Origin: Marinimicrobium sp. C6131
Lineage (GTDB): Bacteria > Pseudomonadota > Gammaproteobacteria > Pseudomonadales > Cellvibrionaceae
Direction: 5' to 3'
NCBI RefSeq assembly: GCF_026153455.1
Contig: NZ_CP110629.1
Span: forward strand, 1,488,001-1,552,000
DNA: 64,000 nucleotides
Shown here: in pieces, positions 18,445 through 28,119 of the stretch
How the letters are laid out: every line of letters starts with the position of its first letter
How positions within the stretch are numbered: position 1 is the first letter of the stretch
Program-made: the position numbers and the translations under genes
Notes under the pieces: generated by a model
The model's database searches: none
Told to the model about the DNA's origin: nothing
What the model saw: only the letters and a program-made list of their open reading frames with translations

Positions 18445-18582
18445 TTACTGGCCGCTGACCCAGTAAATACAGGTGACCACGAATATCGCAATCAACGCGA
18501 TCGCCGCCATCGCATCGGCAAAGGCGTCGCCCTCATGGACTTCATGGCTATCATTTTTTACAACATCAGTCTGCTCAGACAT
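18445..18582 (-). CDS. 45-residue single-pass membrane peptide
   Basis: Small open frame with strong start signals: AGGAGAA eight bases before the ATG. The product has an acidic soluble N-terminus (MSEQTDVVKNDSHEVHEGDA) and one hydrophobic helix (about residues 24-42, AMAAIALIAIFVVTCIYWV) ending VSGQ. The topology resembles small accessory subunits of membrane complexes, such as the short subunits of terminal oxidases, but I recognise no family. It is separated from the MarR gene by 172 bases. Confidence 0.65.
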   Translation of the reverse strand: MSEQTDVVKNDSHEVHEGDAFADAMAAIALIAIFVVTCIYWVSGQ

Positions 18583-18947
18583 TATTGTTATTCTCCTCTC
18601 GCCAAACGTGGTAAGGACCGGAGCGCCGCGTTACGCCCCATTCAAGACAGCTGAATCTAATCACACCCCACCGGGATTGACAAGCCACCGCCACCGGATA
18701 TAACCAAAAAGCATTAGGATAGCGGAAAACATTCGTTTAAACAGGACGGTAGTATCTGGTACTTTTGCGGCCTCTGAAGCGGATCAGTGACCTGCAACAG
18801 GGTCGGTCATCGATCCACGCGGGGTCGCGCCGGAGCCGGTTTTGCTGTATCCTCCGCCGCGAGAAAACACCGGTTTACGGGCGCCCTTGCATTAGCGCTC
18901 GCTAACATACCCAACCTTTCCCGGAAGTACAGGTAATACAGCCCTCT
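18583..18947. other. Gene-free stretch upstream of cysI
   Basis: 365 bases between the small membrane peptide gene and cysI. I see no reading frame with a ribosome site, no RNA gene and no strong palindrome. It must contain the divergent promoters of both neighbours. A purine-rich AT-rich part (18715-18760) is the likeliest promoter area. Confidence 0.5.
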
Positions 18948-20612
18948 ATGTACATCTATGACGAATATGACCGCCGCATCCAGGGGCAGCGCGTTACCCA
19001 GTTTCGCGCGCAGATGGAGCGGTATCTGGACGGCCAGTTGGAAGAAGCGGAGTTTCTTCCCCTGCGCCTGCAAAACGGCCTCTATGTTCAGCGCCTGGCG
19101 CCGATGCTGCGCATCTGTGTGCCCTACGGCCTGATGAACAGCCGCCAATTGCGCAAGATGGCCCACATTACCCGTACCTACGACAAGGGTTACTGCCATA
19201 TCAGTACCCGCCAGAATATCCAGCTCAACTGGCCTCAGCTGGAAGAGGTGCCGGACATTCTGGAGGAATTGCTGGAAGTGGAAATGCACTGCAACCAGAC
19301 CAGCGGCAACTGCATCCGCAACACCACCACCGACCAGTTTGCCGGCGTCGCGACCGATGAGCTGGTGGACCCCCGCCCCTATTGTGAACTGATTCGCCAG
19401 TGGTCCACTTTCCACCCGGAATTTGCCTTCCTGCCACGCAAGTTCAAGATCGCCGTAAGCGCCACTCAGGAAGACCGGGCCGCCATTCGCGTGCACGATA
19501 TCGGCCTGCAGATCGTGCGCAACGACGCCGGCGATCTGGGCTTTTCCGTCTTCGTTGGCGGCGGCCTGGGCCGCACGCCGGTCATTGGCAGCCTGATCAA
19601 TGAGTTCGTGCCGGAGCAGCACCTGCTGACCTATCTGGAAGCGATTCTTCGCATCTACAACCAGTTCGGTCGCCGGGACAACAAATTCAAGGCCCGCATC
19701 AAGATTCTGGTGCGCGCCATGACACCGGAAGTGTTCGCCGAAAAGGTCGAACAGGAGTGGCAACACCTGCGCGATGGCAGCGCCACCCTCACTCAAGCGG
19801 AAATCGATCGGGCCCACAGTTACTTCACCGAGCCGGCCTACGAACCCCTGGACGATGCCGCCGCCCAGGCCGAGCTCGACAGGCTGGCCGGCGACAACAA
19901 AGCCTTCTCCAACTGGCTCAAGCGCAACGTGCGCGATCACAAGAAGCCCGGTTACGCCGCCGTCAACCTGTCGCTCAAACCGACCGGTATTGCGCCCGGC
20001 GACATTACCGACCGGCAGTTGGAAATCATCGCCGACCTGGCGGACGATTTCAGCTTTGGCGAGGTGCGTACCACCCACGAGCAGAACATGGTGCTGGCGG
20101 ATGTCAGGAAATCCGATCTGTTCGACCTCTGGCAAAAAGCCAAGGCCGCCGGATTTGCAACACCCAACATCGGCACCCTGACGGACATCATCTGCTGCCC
20201 GGGCGGTGACTTCTGTTCACTGGCCAACGCCAAGTCCATTCCGATTGCCGAGGCCATTCAGCGCCAGTTTGAAGATCTGGATTACCTGTACGACCTGGGT
20301 GACATCGACCTGAACATTTCCGGCTGCATGAACGCCTGCGGACATCACCACGTCGGTCATATCGGTATTCTCGGGGTCGACAAGAAAGGCGAGGAGTTCT
20401 ATCAGGTCACCCTCGGTGGCAACTCCAGCAATGATGCGTCCCTGGGCAAGGTCATTGGCCCCTCTTTCACGGCCGAGGATATGCCCTCGGTCGTACAGAA
20501 AATCATTGATGTGTACGTCGAGCAGCGGACCGAAGAAGAGCCCTTTATCGACACTGTCAACCGACTGGGTATTGCCCCCTTCAAGGAGCGTGTCTATGCC
20601 AAAGCTAGTTAA
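18948..20612 (+). CDS. cysI: Siroheme-dependent sulfite/nitrite reductase (CysI type)
   Basis: Reduces sulfite to sulfide in sulfur assimilation using siroheme and a 4Fe-4S cluster. The 554-residue product has two ferredoxin-like/NIR-SIR repeats. Cluster and siroheme ligands are seen as C-PGGDF-C (near residue 421) and CMNAC (near 461), the C-x5-C and C-x3-C pattern of the family. It resembles the Pseudomonas enzyme that works without a CysJ flavoprotein, probably with ferredoxin. The DUF934 gene overlaps its 3' end by 17 bases, the usual partner arrangement. CysG at 47969-49399 would supply the siroheme. Confidence 0.93.
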   Translation: MYIYDEYDRRIQGQRVTQFRAQMERYLDGQLEEAEFLPLRLQNGLYVQRLAPMLRICVPYGLMNSRQLRKMAHITRTYDKGYCHISTRQNIQLNWPQLEEVPDILEELLEVEMHCNQTSGNCIRNTTTDQFAGVATDELVDPRPYCELIRQWSTFHPEFAFLPRKFKIAVSATQEDRAAIRVHDIGLQIVRNDAGDLGFSVFVGGGLGRTPVIGSLINEFVPEQHLLTYLEAILRIYNQFGRRDNKFKARIKILVRAMTPEVFAEKVEQEWQHLRDGSATLTQAEIDRAHSYFTEPAYEPLDDAAAQAELDRLAGDNKAFSNWLKRNVRDHKKPGYAAVNLSLKPTGIAPGDITDRQLEIIADLADDFSFGEVRTTHEQNMVLADVRKSDLFDLWQKAKAAGFATPNIGTLTDIICCPGGDFCSLANAKSIPIAEAIQRQFEDLDYLYDLGDIDLNISGCMNACGHHHVGHIGILGVDKKGEEFYQVTLGGNSSNDASLGKVIGPSFTAEDMPSVVQKIIDVYVEQRTEEEPFIDTVNRLGIAPFKERVYAKAS

Positions 20613-21105
20613 AGACGGCGCCATCGTCGACAACGAATGGACCCTGATGGCCAAACCCGAGGGCGAGGCCTCAGAGGCCAGCGTACCCGCCGGGAAGGTC
20701 ATCGTCCCGCTGTCCGTCTGGCTGGCCCGGAAAGACGCACTCACCGCTCGTGACGATATCGGCGTATGGCTGGATACCGACGAAACCGCAGATCAACTCG
20801 GTGAAGATGCACGGCGTTTGCCGTTGGTAGCGGTGCACTTTCCGGCGTTTGCCGACGGACGCGCGTTCACCAACGCGCGGCTGCTGCGCGAGCGTTTCGG
20901 GTTTACCGGCGAGCTGCGGGCGGTGGGTTACTTCCTGGCCGAACAGGCCTGTTATCTACGCCGCTGCGGGGTCAATGCGTTCGACTTCGGCGCCGATCGT
21001 GAGCAGCACCTTCAGGCGACCGTTGACGCGCTGGATGACTTCACCGAGTATTACCAGGCCTCGGTGGACCAGCCACTGCCGCTGTTTCGCCGTCGGCCCT
21101 CTTAA
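20596..21105 (+). CDS. DUF934 protein, sulfite reductase partner
   Basis: 169-residue DUF934 family protein found with CysI in Pseudomonas-like bacteria. It is often annotated as an oxidoreductase likely involved in sulfite reduction, but its biochemical role is unproven. Family segment RLPLVAVHFPAFADGRAFTNARLLRERFGFTGELRAVG and the late C-YLRRCGVNAF are visible. The ATG at 20596 overlaps the end of cysI; the longer frame from 20416 is a shadow of cysI. A bidirectional terminator follows at 21130. Confidence 0.9.
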   Translation: MPKLVKDGAIVDNEWTLMAKPEGEASEASVPAGKVIVPLSVWLARKDALTARDDIGVWLDTDETADQLGEDARRLPLVAVHFPAFADGRAFTNARLLRERFGFTGELRAVGYFLAEQACYLRRCGVNAFDFGADREQHLQATVDALDDFTEYYQASVDQPLPLFRRRPS

Positions 21106-21129
21106 GCGCGACGCCCGCCCGGCTCCCAT

Positions 21130-21170
21130 AAAAAAACACCCCGTTGGAGCAGTCCTCGGGGTGTTTTTTA
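21130..21170. terminator. Bidirectional terminator between DUF934 and the OYE gene
   Basis: Perfect stem AAAAAACACCCCG (21131-21143) with CGGGGTGTTTTTT (21157-21169) and a 13-base loop. A T-run follows the stem on both strands, so it can end both convergent transcripts. Confidence 0.92.
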
Positions 21171-21188
21171 TGGGCCGCGAGTCAAGCA

Positions 21189-22268
21189 CTACGCGGTTTC
21201 CATTCGGACCCTGGACTGGGCCAGCGAGGGGTAGTCGGTATAACCTTCCGGTCCGGAGGCATAGAAGGTCGTCGGGTCCGGCTCATTCAGAGGCGCATTC
21301 TTGGCGAACCGCTCCGCCAGATCCGGGTTGGCGATATACAGCCTCCCAAAGGCGACCGCATCCGCCTTGGCATCGGCCAGCCAGCGTTCGGCGCTGGCCT
21401 TGTCAAAGTTTTCATTGGCGATATAAACACCACCAAATTGCCTCTTCAACTCCGGGCCCAGGCTGTCCTCCGCCTCATGCTCACGCGAGCACAGAAACGC
21501 CAACCTGCGCTTGCCGAGCTCCCGGGCTACGTAACCAAACAGCGCCGCCGGGTCTTCATCCCCCATATCGTGACCGTCACCCCGAGGCGCCAGATGCACC
21601 CCTACCCGACCGGGCTCCCAGACTCCGAGTACGGCGTCGGCCACCTCCAGCAGAAGTCGGGCACGGTTTTCGATAGAGCCGCCATACTGATCTGTTCGGT
21701 GGTTGCTGTTGGTCTGCAGAAACTGATCCAGCAGGTAACCATTGGCACCATGAATTTCCACCCCGTCAAAACCCGCACGACGGGCATTCTCGGCACCCCG
21801 TCGGTAGGCTTCAATCAGTTCCGGAATTTCTTCCAGCGTCAACGCACGTGGCGTGACATACTCTTTCTTCGGGCGGATCAGACTGACATGGCCCTGCGGG
21901 CGAATCGCGCTGGGGGCGACCGGTAGCTCACCGTCCAGGTACACCGGGTCCGAAATCCGACCGACGTGCCACAATTGCAACAGAATTTTCCCACCTTCAG
22001 CATGAACCGCCTGCGTCACCTTACGCCAACCTGCCACCTGATCCTCCGACCAGATACCCGGCGTATCCGGATAGCCGACCCCCATTGGGGTCACAGAAGT
22101 GGCTTCGGTCAGAATCATGCCCGCGCCGGCACGCTGGCGATAGTATTCAGCCATCATGTCATTGGGTACGCGGCCTTTCGAAGCGCGACAGCGCGTCAGG
22201 GGCGCCATGATGATTCGATTCGGCAGGTGCAGATCACCGATCTGGATCGGGTCGGTCAAATGGGGCAT
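21189..22268 (-). CDS. nemA: Old yellow enzyme-family alkene reductase (NemA-like)
   Basis: FMN-dependent NAD(P)H reductase of activated alkenes, maleimides or nitro compounds. The 359-residue TIM barrel shows the FMN-binding N-terminus NRIIMAPLTRCRA, the substrate-binding His-Asn pair in GVEIHGANGYLLDQFLQ, NHRTDQYGGSIENRARL, and the C-terminal VAFGRLYIANPDLAERF. ATG start after an AGGAG box (AGGAGAACGAC). It lies 151 bases downstream of the yiaK gene on the same strand and ends at the bidirectional terminator. Confidence 0.9.
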   Translation of the reverse strand: MPHLTDPIQIGDLHLPNRIIMAPLTRCRASKGRVPNDMMAEYYRQRAGAGMILTEATSVTPMGVGYPDTPGIWSEDQVAGWRKVTQAVHAEGGKILLQLWHVGRISDPVYLDGELPVAPSAIRPQGHVSLIRPKKEYVTPRALTLEEIPELIEAYRRGAENARRAGFDGVEIHGANGYLLDQFLQTNSNHRTDQYGGSIENRARLLLEVADAVLGVWEPGRVGVHLAPRGDGHDMGDEDPAALFGYVARELGKRRLAFLCSREHEAEDSLGPELKRQFGGVYIANENFDKASAERWLADAKADAVAFGRLYIANPDLAERFAKNAPLNEPDPTTFYASGPEGYTDYPSLAQSRVRMETA

Positions 22269-22419
22269 GTGTCGTTCTCCTGAACAAACTCCGATGAGGA
22301 CGGTAAAGGGATGAGCAGATGTACGTGAACCCTATTGCTTGGGATCATTTCCCTTTTTTAAATCCGCCCTCAGTCGACCTTTACTTTCCTTTACCTGAAA
22401 CAAAGGCTGCCCCCAACCG

Positions 22420-23442
22420 CTACAGCGCTCGAATCGATTCCCATAGACTGGCATCGACCGGTATCCCTCGCTTCCGGTTCTGCGCCCGCCGAGCCAACAC
22501 CGCTTCGCCAGGGTAGCGGATAACGCCATTTGACGCCGCCGGTTCAGAGCGATGCAGATCATCAATGATTGACTGGACAGTATCCAACAGAGCGGGACGG
22601 TCGCCCAACTTTCCGAGGTCAATGGCAATGAAAACCTGAGAAACACCATACTCTATTGTCTGACGGGTTATATCCGCGGTAGAGCGACCGCCACTGAGCA
22701 GAGTCGCCAGCAGGTCCAACAACAGTGACAGCCCCGCGCCTTTCCAATAACCCACTGGCACTGGTCGATGGGTTTCGAGAATCGCATGAGGGTCATCGGT
22801 CATTTCCCCGGCGGCATCATAGCCACCCGGCACGGCAAGCTTTCGCTGCTGCCCCGCGGCCAATTCCATCGCTCCGTAGGAAAATTGCGATTGCGCCATA
22901 TCGAGGACAACCGCACCCGGCTCATGGGGCACCGCCATCACCAGCGGGTTGTTACCCAGGCGGCAATCCCTGGCTCCCCAAGCCGGCAGATTGGCGATGG
23001 TATTGGTCCACCCGATAAACACAAAACCACGCTCAGCGGCTCGCCAGCCATAGGTACCACCACGCATCCAGTGGTTGGTATTGGCCAGCCCCACACAACC
23101 CATGCCGTGAGACTCGGCCAACGCCATGGCCCGATCCGTGGCGACACGGGCATTGAGGATGCCCGCCCCCAGATGCCCATCCCACTGCTCCAGCGCGCCA
23201 GCGCTCAAGGTACACACAGGCTTTGCCGAGGGCCTGACATGACCGCTGCGGACCAGATCGACAAACCGGGGAAACCGGTTCAGTCCGTGTGTGTATACCC
23301 CATCAATGCTGTTATCCGTGAAGGTGCTCGCCAGTTGCCCGGCATCGGCCGGCGCAAAGCCTTCCCGAACCAGAATATCGGTCAGCGTCTGTACACTGAC
23401 CGCCCGACTGACCCGGAGCGTTTGCCCACTGTGTGATCGCAT
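22420..23442 (-). CDS. yiaK: 2,3-diketo-L-gulonate reductase-like dehydrogenase (YiaK / LdhC-YlbC family)
   Basis: NAD(P)H-dependent 2-oxoacid/2,3-diketogulonate reductase of the malate/L-lactate dehydrogenase 2 family. The 340 residues align closely with E. coli YiaK (332) by eye: GVYTHGLNRFPRF, the NHWMRGGTYGWRAAE segment, and VGYWKGAGLSLLLDLLATLLSGG. The neighbours are lipid and ABC transporter genes, not a sugar-acid operon, so the substrate may differ from that of E. coli. It starts 21 bases after the ABC permease and is probably last in the fadD operon. Confidence 0.82.
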   Translation of the reverse strand: MRSHSGQTLRVSRAVSVQTLTDILVREGFAPADAGQLASTFTDNSIDGVYTHGLNRFPRFVDLVRSGHVRPSAKPVCTLSAGALEQWDGHLGAGILNARVATDRAMALAESHGMGCVGLANTNHWMRGGTYGWRAAERGFVFIGWTNTIANLPAWGARDCRLGNNPLVMAVPHEPGAVVLDMAQSQFSYGAMELAAGQQRKLAVPGGYDAAGEMTDDPHAILETHRPVPVGYWKGAGLSLLLDLLATLLSGGRSTADITRQTIEYGVSQVFIAIDLGKLGDRPALLDTVQSIIDDLHRSEPAASNGVIRYPGEAVLARRAQNRKRGIPVDASLWESIRAL

Positions 23443-23463
23443 GACGCCCTCGTATTTCCTGAG

Positions 23464-24633
23464 TTACTGAAGAATCGATTCCTGGCGATAGCGGCGCACC
23501 GCCAACGACATCAGCAGCGCTGCCAACACCATGCAACTGACGGTCGACAAGGCCCAGTGCGCGGGGGCAATCAATTGCCCATTCACCAGATCGGTCATGA
23601 TCTGATACTGGCTGAGCAACGGAATCGCCATGGTGAGACCATGCTCCGGAATACTCAGAAACTGCAACAGGAAAAACGGCAACATCGGAACCATCATCGC
23701 AATGCCGAGCTGGGTTTGCGCTTCCTTGGTAGAACGAGCGAACGCGGCGATGACAAACAGAAACGCCGTCATCAATAAAGCAACCGGCAAATGCAGCAGA
23801 CCGGCCGCCACAAACGTCGACGCTGAAAAATCATAGCGACTGGTAAACACCCCATCATCCAGCAGGCCAAACAGGGCGAAGCCACTGATCAACGGTAGAA
23901 CCAGTGACAGCAGAACGAAGGCCAATATGGCGACATACTTCCCCAGTACCAGTTGCCAGCGCGCGACCGGTAACGCCAACAGTGGTTCCAGCGATAACCG
24001 CTCCCGCTCACCCGCCGTACTGTCCACGGCCAGATAGAAACCGCCCATCATCATGGAGAAGAGCAACATGAATGGCAGGATCAGGCCCATGAACGCCTCC
24101 CCCGGCATCTGCGTGGAGACATCCCGCTCGCTGATATGCAGCGGGTCAAACACCTGCTCATCCATCCCTCGGGCGAGAAAACGCAGGCTTCGCAAACGGG
24201 CATCATAGCCGTCAAGAACCGCACGCAACCGGCGTCGTTGCGGGGCCGCCTCATCATCACCACTGTGGTAATGAATCACCACCGGAGCGGGCTCCGCGTT
24301 GCGGAGGGCCGGCTCATAGTCCTCCGGAATTTCCAGCACCAGAGGCAAGGAGCCAGCGCGCAGACGGTCGATGAAATCATCCCCGGCCGCTTCGGCATTG
24401 ATGTTGTGTTCAGCCAGAAAGGCCATCAAGTTGGGAGCCCGCTCACCGCCAACCACCGCTACCGACAGGGGCTGTTCGACATCGACGCTGAATTTGTTGA
24501 CGTTGAACACCAGCGGCCCGATCATCAACGCCGGTAGCAACAGCGGGCCGTACAGCAGGGTGAAAAACATGGAACGGCGGTCCCGTAAATTGTCGCGAAT
24601 TTCCTTCAGCAGAATCACCCAGAATGACCTCAT
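23464..24633 (-). CDS. ABC transporter permease (NatB-like, ABC-2 type)
   Basis: 389-residue ABC-2 membrane protein. A first helix (about 20-42) is followed by a large extracytoplasmic domain (about 43-175) and five more helices in the C-terminal half (FMGLILPFMLLFSMMMGGFYL and on). This NatB/CcmB-like arrangement goes with an exporter, in NatAB for sodium ions. The ATG overlaps the ATPase stop by four bases, so the pair is translationally coupled. Substrate unknown. Confidence 0.85.
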   Translation of the reverse strand: MRSFWVILLKEIRDNLRDRRSMFFTLLYGPLLLPALMIGPLVFNVNKFSVDVEQPLSVAVVGGERAPNLMAFLAEHNINAEAAGDDFIDRLRAGSLPLVLEIPEDYEPALRNAEPAPVVIHYHSGDDEAAPQRRRLRAVLDGYDARLRSLRFLARGMDEQVFDPLHISERDVSTQMPGEAFMGLILPFMLLFSMMMGGFYLAVDSTAGERERLSLEPLLALPVARWQLVLGKYVAILAFVLLSLVLPLISGFALFGLLDDGVFTSRYDFSASTFVAAGLLHLPVALLMTAFLFVIAAFARSTKEAQTQLGIAMMVPMLPFFLLQFLSIPEHGLTMAIPLLSQYQIMTDLVNGQLIAPAHWALSTVSCMVLAALLMSLAVRRYRQESILQ

Positions 24634-25385
24634 CCCTGAACCTCCGGTCGTTCACCAATGGCGGCCACAAAGGCGTCTTCCAGATCATTCTGTCCGGTCT
24701 TTTCCAGAATACCGGTAACGCTGTCCGTCATGGCAATGCGTCCTTCACTGATGATCGCCACCCGATCGCAAAGACGGGACACCTCTTGCATGATATGGCT
24801 GGAAATCAACACACAGTGGCCTTCGTCCCGAAGACCGCGAAGTATCGTCCGCAGATTTCGCGTGGCCATGACATCCAGGCCATTGGTCGGCTCATCAAGA
24901 ATGAGTGTGCCGGGGTTATGAATCAACGCCCGCCCCAGCGCCACGCGGGTTCTCTGCCCCTGGGAAAACCCCTCGGCCCGTCGGTCTGCAAAGCTCTCCA
25001 TCTCCAGCCGCTCAATCAGCTCATCGGCCCGCTGATGGGCCTCCCCGGCGTCCAGACCACACAGCTGACCGTAGTACACCAGGTTTTCCCGACTGGTCAG
25101 CCTGGGGTACAGGCCGGCATTGTGTGGCAAAAATCCCAACCGGCGACGAACCGCCAGGGGCTCTTTCACCACATCATGACCATCCACACAGGCCAGACCC
25201 CGGTCCGGCTTGACCAATCCGGCCAGAATTCTCAAGGTCGTGGACTTGCCGGCACCATTGGGGCCCAGCAGACCGGTGATTTCCCCGTCCCGAGCGTCAA
25301 AACTGACATCCACCAATGCCTCGACCGGTGTCTTTTTGCGGTCTTTTGACGGAAAGGACTTTACCAGAGCCTCGGTATGTATCAC
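24630..25385 (-). CDS. ABC transporter ATP-binding protein (NatA-like)
   Basis: 251-residue nucleotide-binding subunit: Walker A GLLGPNGAGKSTTL (about 37-50), signature FSQGQRTRVALGRAL (a variant of LSGGQ), Walker B TLILDEPTNGLD, and the switch histidine in LISSHIM. Partner of the overlapping permease gene. The first residues MIHTEALVKSFPSKDRKKTP fit NatA/CcmA-type ATPases. It starts 12 bases after the hydrolase gene. Confidence 0.9.
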   Translation of the reverse strand: MIHTEALVKSFPSKDRKKTPVEALVDVSFDARDGEITGLLGPNGAGKSTTLRILAGLVKPDRGLACVDGHDVVKEPLAVRRRLGFLPHNAGLYPRLTSRENLVYYGQLCGLDAGEAHQRADELIERLEMESFADRRAEGFSQGQRTRVALGRALIHNPGTLILDEPTNGLDVMATRNLRTILRGLRDEGHCVLISSHIMQEVSRLCDRVAIISEGRIAMTDSVTGILEKTGQNDLEDAFVAAIGERPEVQG

Positions 25386-25397
25386 GTCAACATCGCC

Positions 25398-26936
25398 TCA
25401 GGGTGGAGGACCATTTCGGTCGAGAAACAGGGGAACGGTTCGCACTCGTTCAAGACACTCAGCCGACAACGCATTCGGGTCAGCGGAGATGACAAACCGC
25501 GCAATAATGTCCGGGACACAGCCTTCAACGCCGACGTGGTGACCCCGCTCCGGGACCACCAGGTGACGAGCGTTGCTCAGTGTCTGTATGAGTCGATCGC
25601 CATACGCGGGTGGCGTGATCGGATCTCGCGCCCCGCTCAGCAGCAAGGTGGGAATGGATGAGCGCAGCGGTGTTTTAAAATCCTCTCCTATCTCTCCGCG
25701 GGGCCAGGACTCACACAGAGCCATCAGTCCCTCCAGAAACTCCGGCCCCATGTAGGTTGCGTGCTCCCCCCGAGTTTCGGACTCAGAATAAAAAGGCGCG
25801 TCCTCGGTACACAGCACGCTGTTATGCATACCCAGAGCAATGTCGTCACTGATGTCGAGCCGTTGCGCGAGCCGCGCCAACGCGACCAGGTTTCCATCCC
25901 GCGCCGCTGAATCAATCAACGGCGGCAACACTGACAGCACATCACTGTTGTAAAGTGCCATGCGAATGACACTGACCAGATGGGCACGCGTGAACGTCAA
26001 CGATTGCCAGGTACCCTCGCGGATGGACTCATAGCGGACATCGATCGGTTCTTCTTCAAGCCGATTCAACAGTTGGGTGATCTGCCGCTCCAGTTGAGGG
26101 AATCGCTCGCGACAGGACGACGCCTGCTCGCATTGGTGAATCAATGCGTCCAAGGCGGCCTGGCTGTGCGTGGCAATTTGAGGACCGAGGCTGACATCCG
26201 CCGGCAGTACACCATCCAGAACGGCCGTGCGAACTGCGTCCGGGAAGCGACGCATATAGGTTTGCGCTACCCGCGAGCCATAGGAAACGCCGTACAGGTT
26301 CCAACGGGACACCCCGAGTGCCCGGCGCACCTGTTCCAGATCCTGGACCGCCACTTCGGTTGTATATTGGCGGGGGTCGCCCTTAAAGTTCTGCAAGCAC
26401 GTTTTGGCGAGGGATGACAGTTGCACGGGGTCAGGATCAGCCAGGGGCACCGAGGCATCGTCGAGCGAGCACGTCTGAGGATTTGATTGGCCGGTACCGC
26501 GCTGGTCCACCAGATAGATGTCGCGACGCCGGGCCAGTTGGGAAAACGCCCGATCCAGACGCAGAAAGCTGCGACTGGCTGCCTGCCCGGGACCGCCGGC
26601 GATTGCCAGCACGGGGTCGTCATGAACCTGGGCTGCAGTCGCAGGAAGACGCACAATCAGCAAGTCAACCCGGGCGTCCTCCGGCTGCGGTTGATCATAA
26701 TTCTCCGGAACGCTCAGCCGCGCGCACTGCACGTAGCGGAGCAGTTTATTGGCACTCAGGGCACAGTCCGAGAATTCGATTTCTGCCACCGGATCCGTCA
26801 GTGTGCCCGTAGGACCTTGCCCGGCACCCTCCTCGGCCCCATCACCTGTCGCAACCGCAACACTCGACAACAGGATGACGCCAGACAGTAACAGCGCGAG
26901 CCAATGGTGCACCACCTCCCGGGCTTGCATGAACAT
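25398..26936 (-). CDS. Exported alpha/beta hydrolase (TAP/proline iminopeptidase-like)
   Basis: Secreted or periplasmic hydrolase, possibly a tripeptidyl aminopeptidase or esterase. The 512 residues begin with a signal peptide (hydrophobic LALLLSGVILLSSVAVA near 14-30). The nucleophile elbow is GVSYGSR, the acid lies in LSGARDPITPP and the histidine in PERGHHVGVEG, with the TAP-like C-terminal domain. LAIAGGPGQAA supplies the oxyanion hole. The ATG at 26936 has GGAGA eight bases upstream. Flanked within 20 bases by patatin and ABC genes. Substrate not evident from sequence. Confidence 0.85.
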   Translation of the reverse strand: MFMQAREVVHHWLALLLSGVILLSSVAVATGDGAEEGAGQGPTGTLTDPVAEIEFSDCALSANKLLRYVQCARLSVPENYDQPQPEDARVDLLIVRLPATAAQVHDDPVLAIAGGPGQAASRSFLRLDRAFSQLARRRDIYLVDQRGTGQSNPQTCSLDDASVPLADPDPVQLSSLAKTCLQNFKGDPRQYTTEVAVQDLEQVRRALGVSRWNLYGVSYGSRVAQTYMRRFPDAVRTAVLDGVLPADVSLGPQIATHSQAALDALIHQCEQASSCRERFPQLERQITQLLNRLEEEPIDVRYESIREGTWQSLTFTRAHLVSVIRMALYNSDVLSVLPPLIDSAARDGNLVALARLAQRLDISDDIALGMHNSVLCTEDAPFYSESETRGEHATYMGPEFLEGLMALCESWPRGEIGEDFKTPLRSSIPTLLLSGARDPITPPAYGDRLIQTLSNARHLVVPERGHHVGVEGCVPDIIARFVISADPNALSAECLERVRTVPLFLDRNGPPP

Positions 26937-26954
26937 CGACAGGGTCTCCAGGGT

Positions 26955-28100
26955 TTATCCGTTCTGTACACCGAAAAAGGGTTTCAATCGATCGGCTTCC
27001 CACATGGTGTCCTGATAGCCGAGTTCCATCAATTCACGGATGAAAGACTGATGAAACAACAGGTAACTGGCCGCTGTCGCGCCACCGCCTTTGGCCGTTG
27101 CACCGATGGCCCGCAGGAAAAAGCGCAGACTTTTGGGCAGGTTTCGCACCTTGCGCCCGGCAATATTGTCCAACTCCCGGGAGGGCGAGATAATCCGGTT
27201 GTCCACCGCACGCAACGGCAAATTGGACGCAGCGAGCTTATCTTCAGGAATCATCCCGACCAACTCGTTGATGCGCTCAAGATGCTCGAGGTCGCCTTCC
27301 AGCGCATCGATAAATGCGCTGTTAAACAGCTGCCCTACAATCTGGGCCATGGACGGAGAGTGTCGCACGGTGCGTCGATGAATCGGTTTTCGGGCCTCGC
27401 GATTGCCGCTCACCCCGACGATAAACAGGGATTCAGCTCCCAGGTGCAAGGCCGGGCTGATGGGCGCCAATTGGCGAAGCGCACCATCGCCGAAGTATTC
27501 CCGGTGGATGCGTACCGCCGGGAAGATCGTCGGAATGGCCGACGAAGCCAGTAAATGCTCCAGCTTCAGCCGGGTCGGCATACCCACCCGTCGGTGGCGG
27601 TTCCAGCCCTCCAATTCAGGCGCCCCCTGAAAAAAACTGACCGACTGCCCCGAGCTGTATCCCATGGCATTGACCGCCACTGCATGCAGCTTGCCACTGG
27701 CAATGGCCGCATCGAGATTCTCAAACCGGACCGAAGTACCCAGCAGGTGCCACAGTGGGCCGTTGTCCAGCATGGACAACGGCCGGGTGCGGCCTACGCC
27801 TTCGTTGAACAGGGAGAAACCGAGCAGACCCAGACCTCGCGCCAGGTCACTCCAGCCGTGCCGGTACACATGGCCCGGAGTCAGACGTTGCCAGATACCC
27901 GCCAGGGATTGCACCGACTCGCGAAAATTGCCCGGGTGACACGCCAACGCAAGGGCATTGATTGCGCCCGCCGACGTACCACAGATGATCGGGAACGGAT
28001 TGACGGTTTCGGCTGGCAGAATATTGGCCAGCGCCTGTAACACACCCACCTGGTAGGCGGCACGCGCGCCGCCTCCAGAGAGAATCAGGGCTCTTTTCAT
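26955..28100 (-). CDS. Patatin-like phospholipase
   Basis: Serine-aspartate dyad lipid hydrolase of the patatin family, 381 residues. Glycine-rich oxyanion motif SGGGARAAYQVG near the N-terminus, nucleophile in CGTSAGAIN, and the catalytic aspartate in GDGAL. C-terminal region extends about 100 residues past the domain. No signal peptide. I prefer the ATG at 28100 over the GTG at 28106 because GAGAG lies five bases before it. It begins 19 bases after fadD and ends 18 before the hydrolase, within one operon. Confidence 0.88.
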   Translation of the reverse strand: MKRALILSGGGARAAYQVGVLQALANILPAETVNPFPIICGTSAGAINALALACHPGNFRESVQSLAGIWQRLTPGHVYRHGWSDLARGLGLLGFSLFNEGVGRTRPLSMLDNGPLWHLLGTSVRFENLDAAIASGKLHAVAVNAMGYSSGQSVSFFQGAPELEGWNRHRRVGMPTRLKLEHLLASSAIPTIFPAVRIHREYFGDGALRQLAPISPALHLGAESLFIVGVSGNREARKPIHRRTVRHSPSMAQIVGQLFNSAFIDALEGDLEHLERINELVGMIPEDKLAASNLPLRAVDNRIISPSRELDNIAGRKVRNLPKSLRFFLRAIGATAKGGGATAASYLLFHQSFIRELMELGYQDTMWEADRLKPFFGVQNG

Positions 28101-28119
28101 GAACACTCTCTAGCTGATG

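Noticed and set aside
18807..20135. 442-codon frame on the minus strand opposite cysI
   Set aside because: No recognisable motifs, no ribosome site, fully antisense to sulfite reductase.
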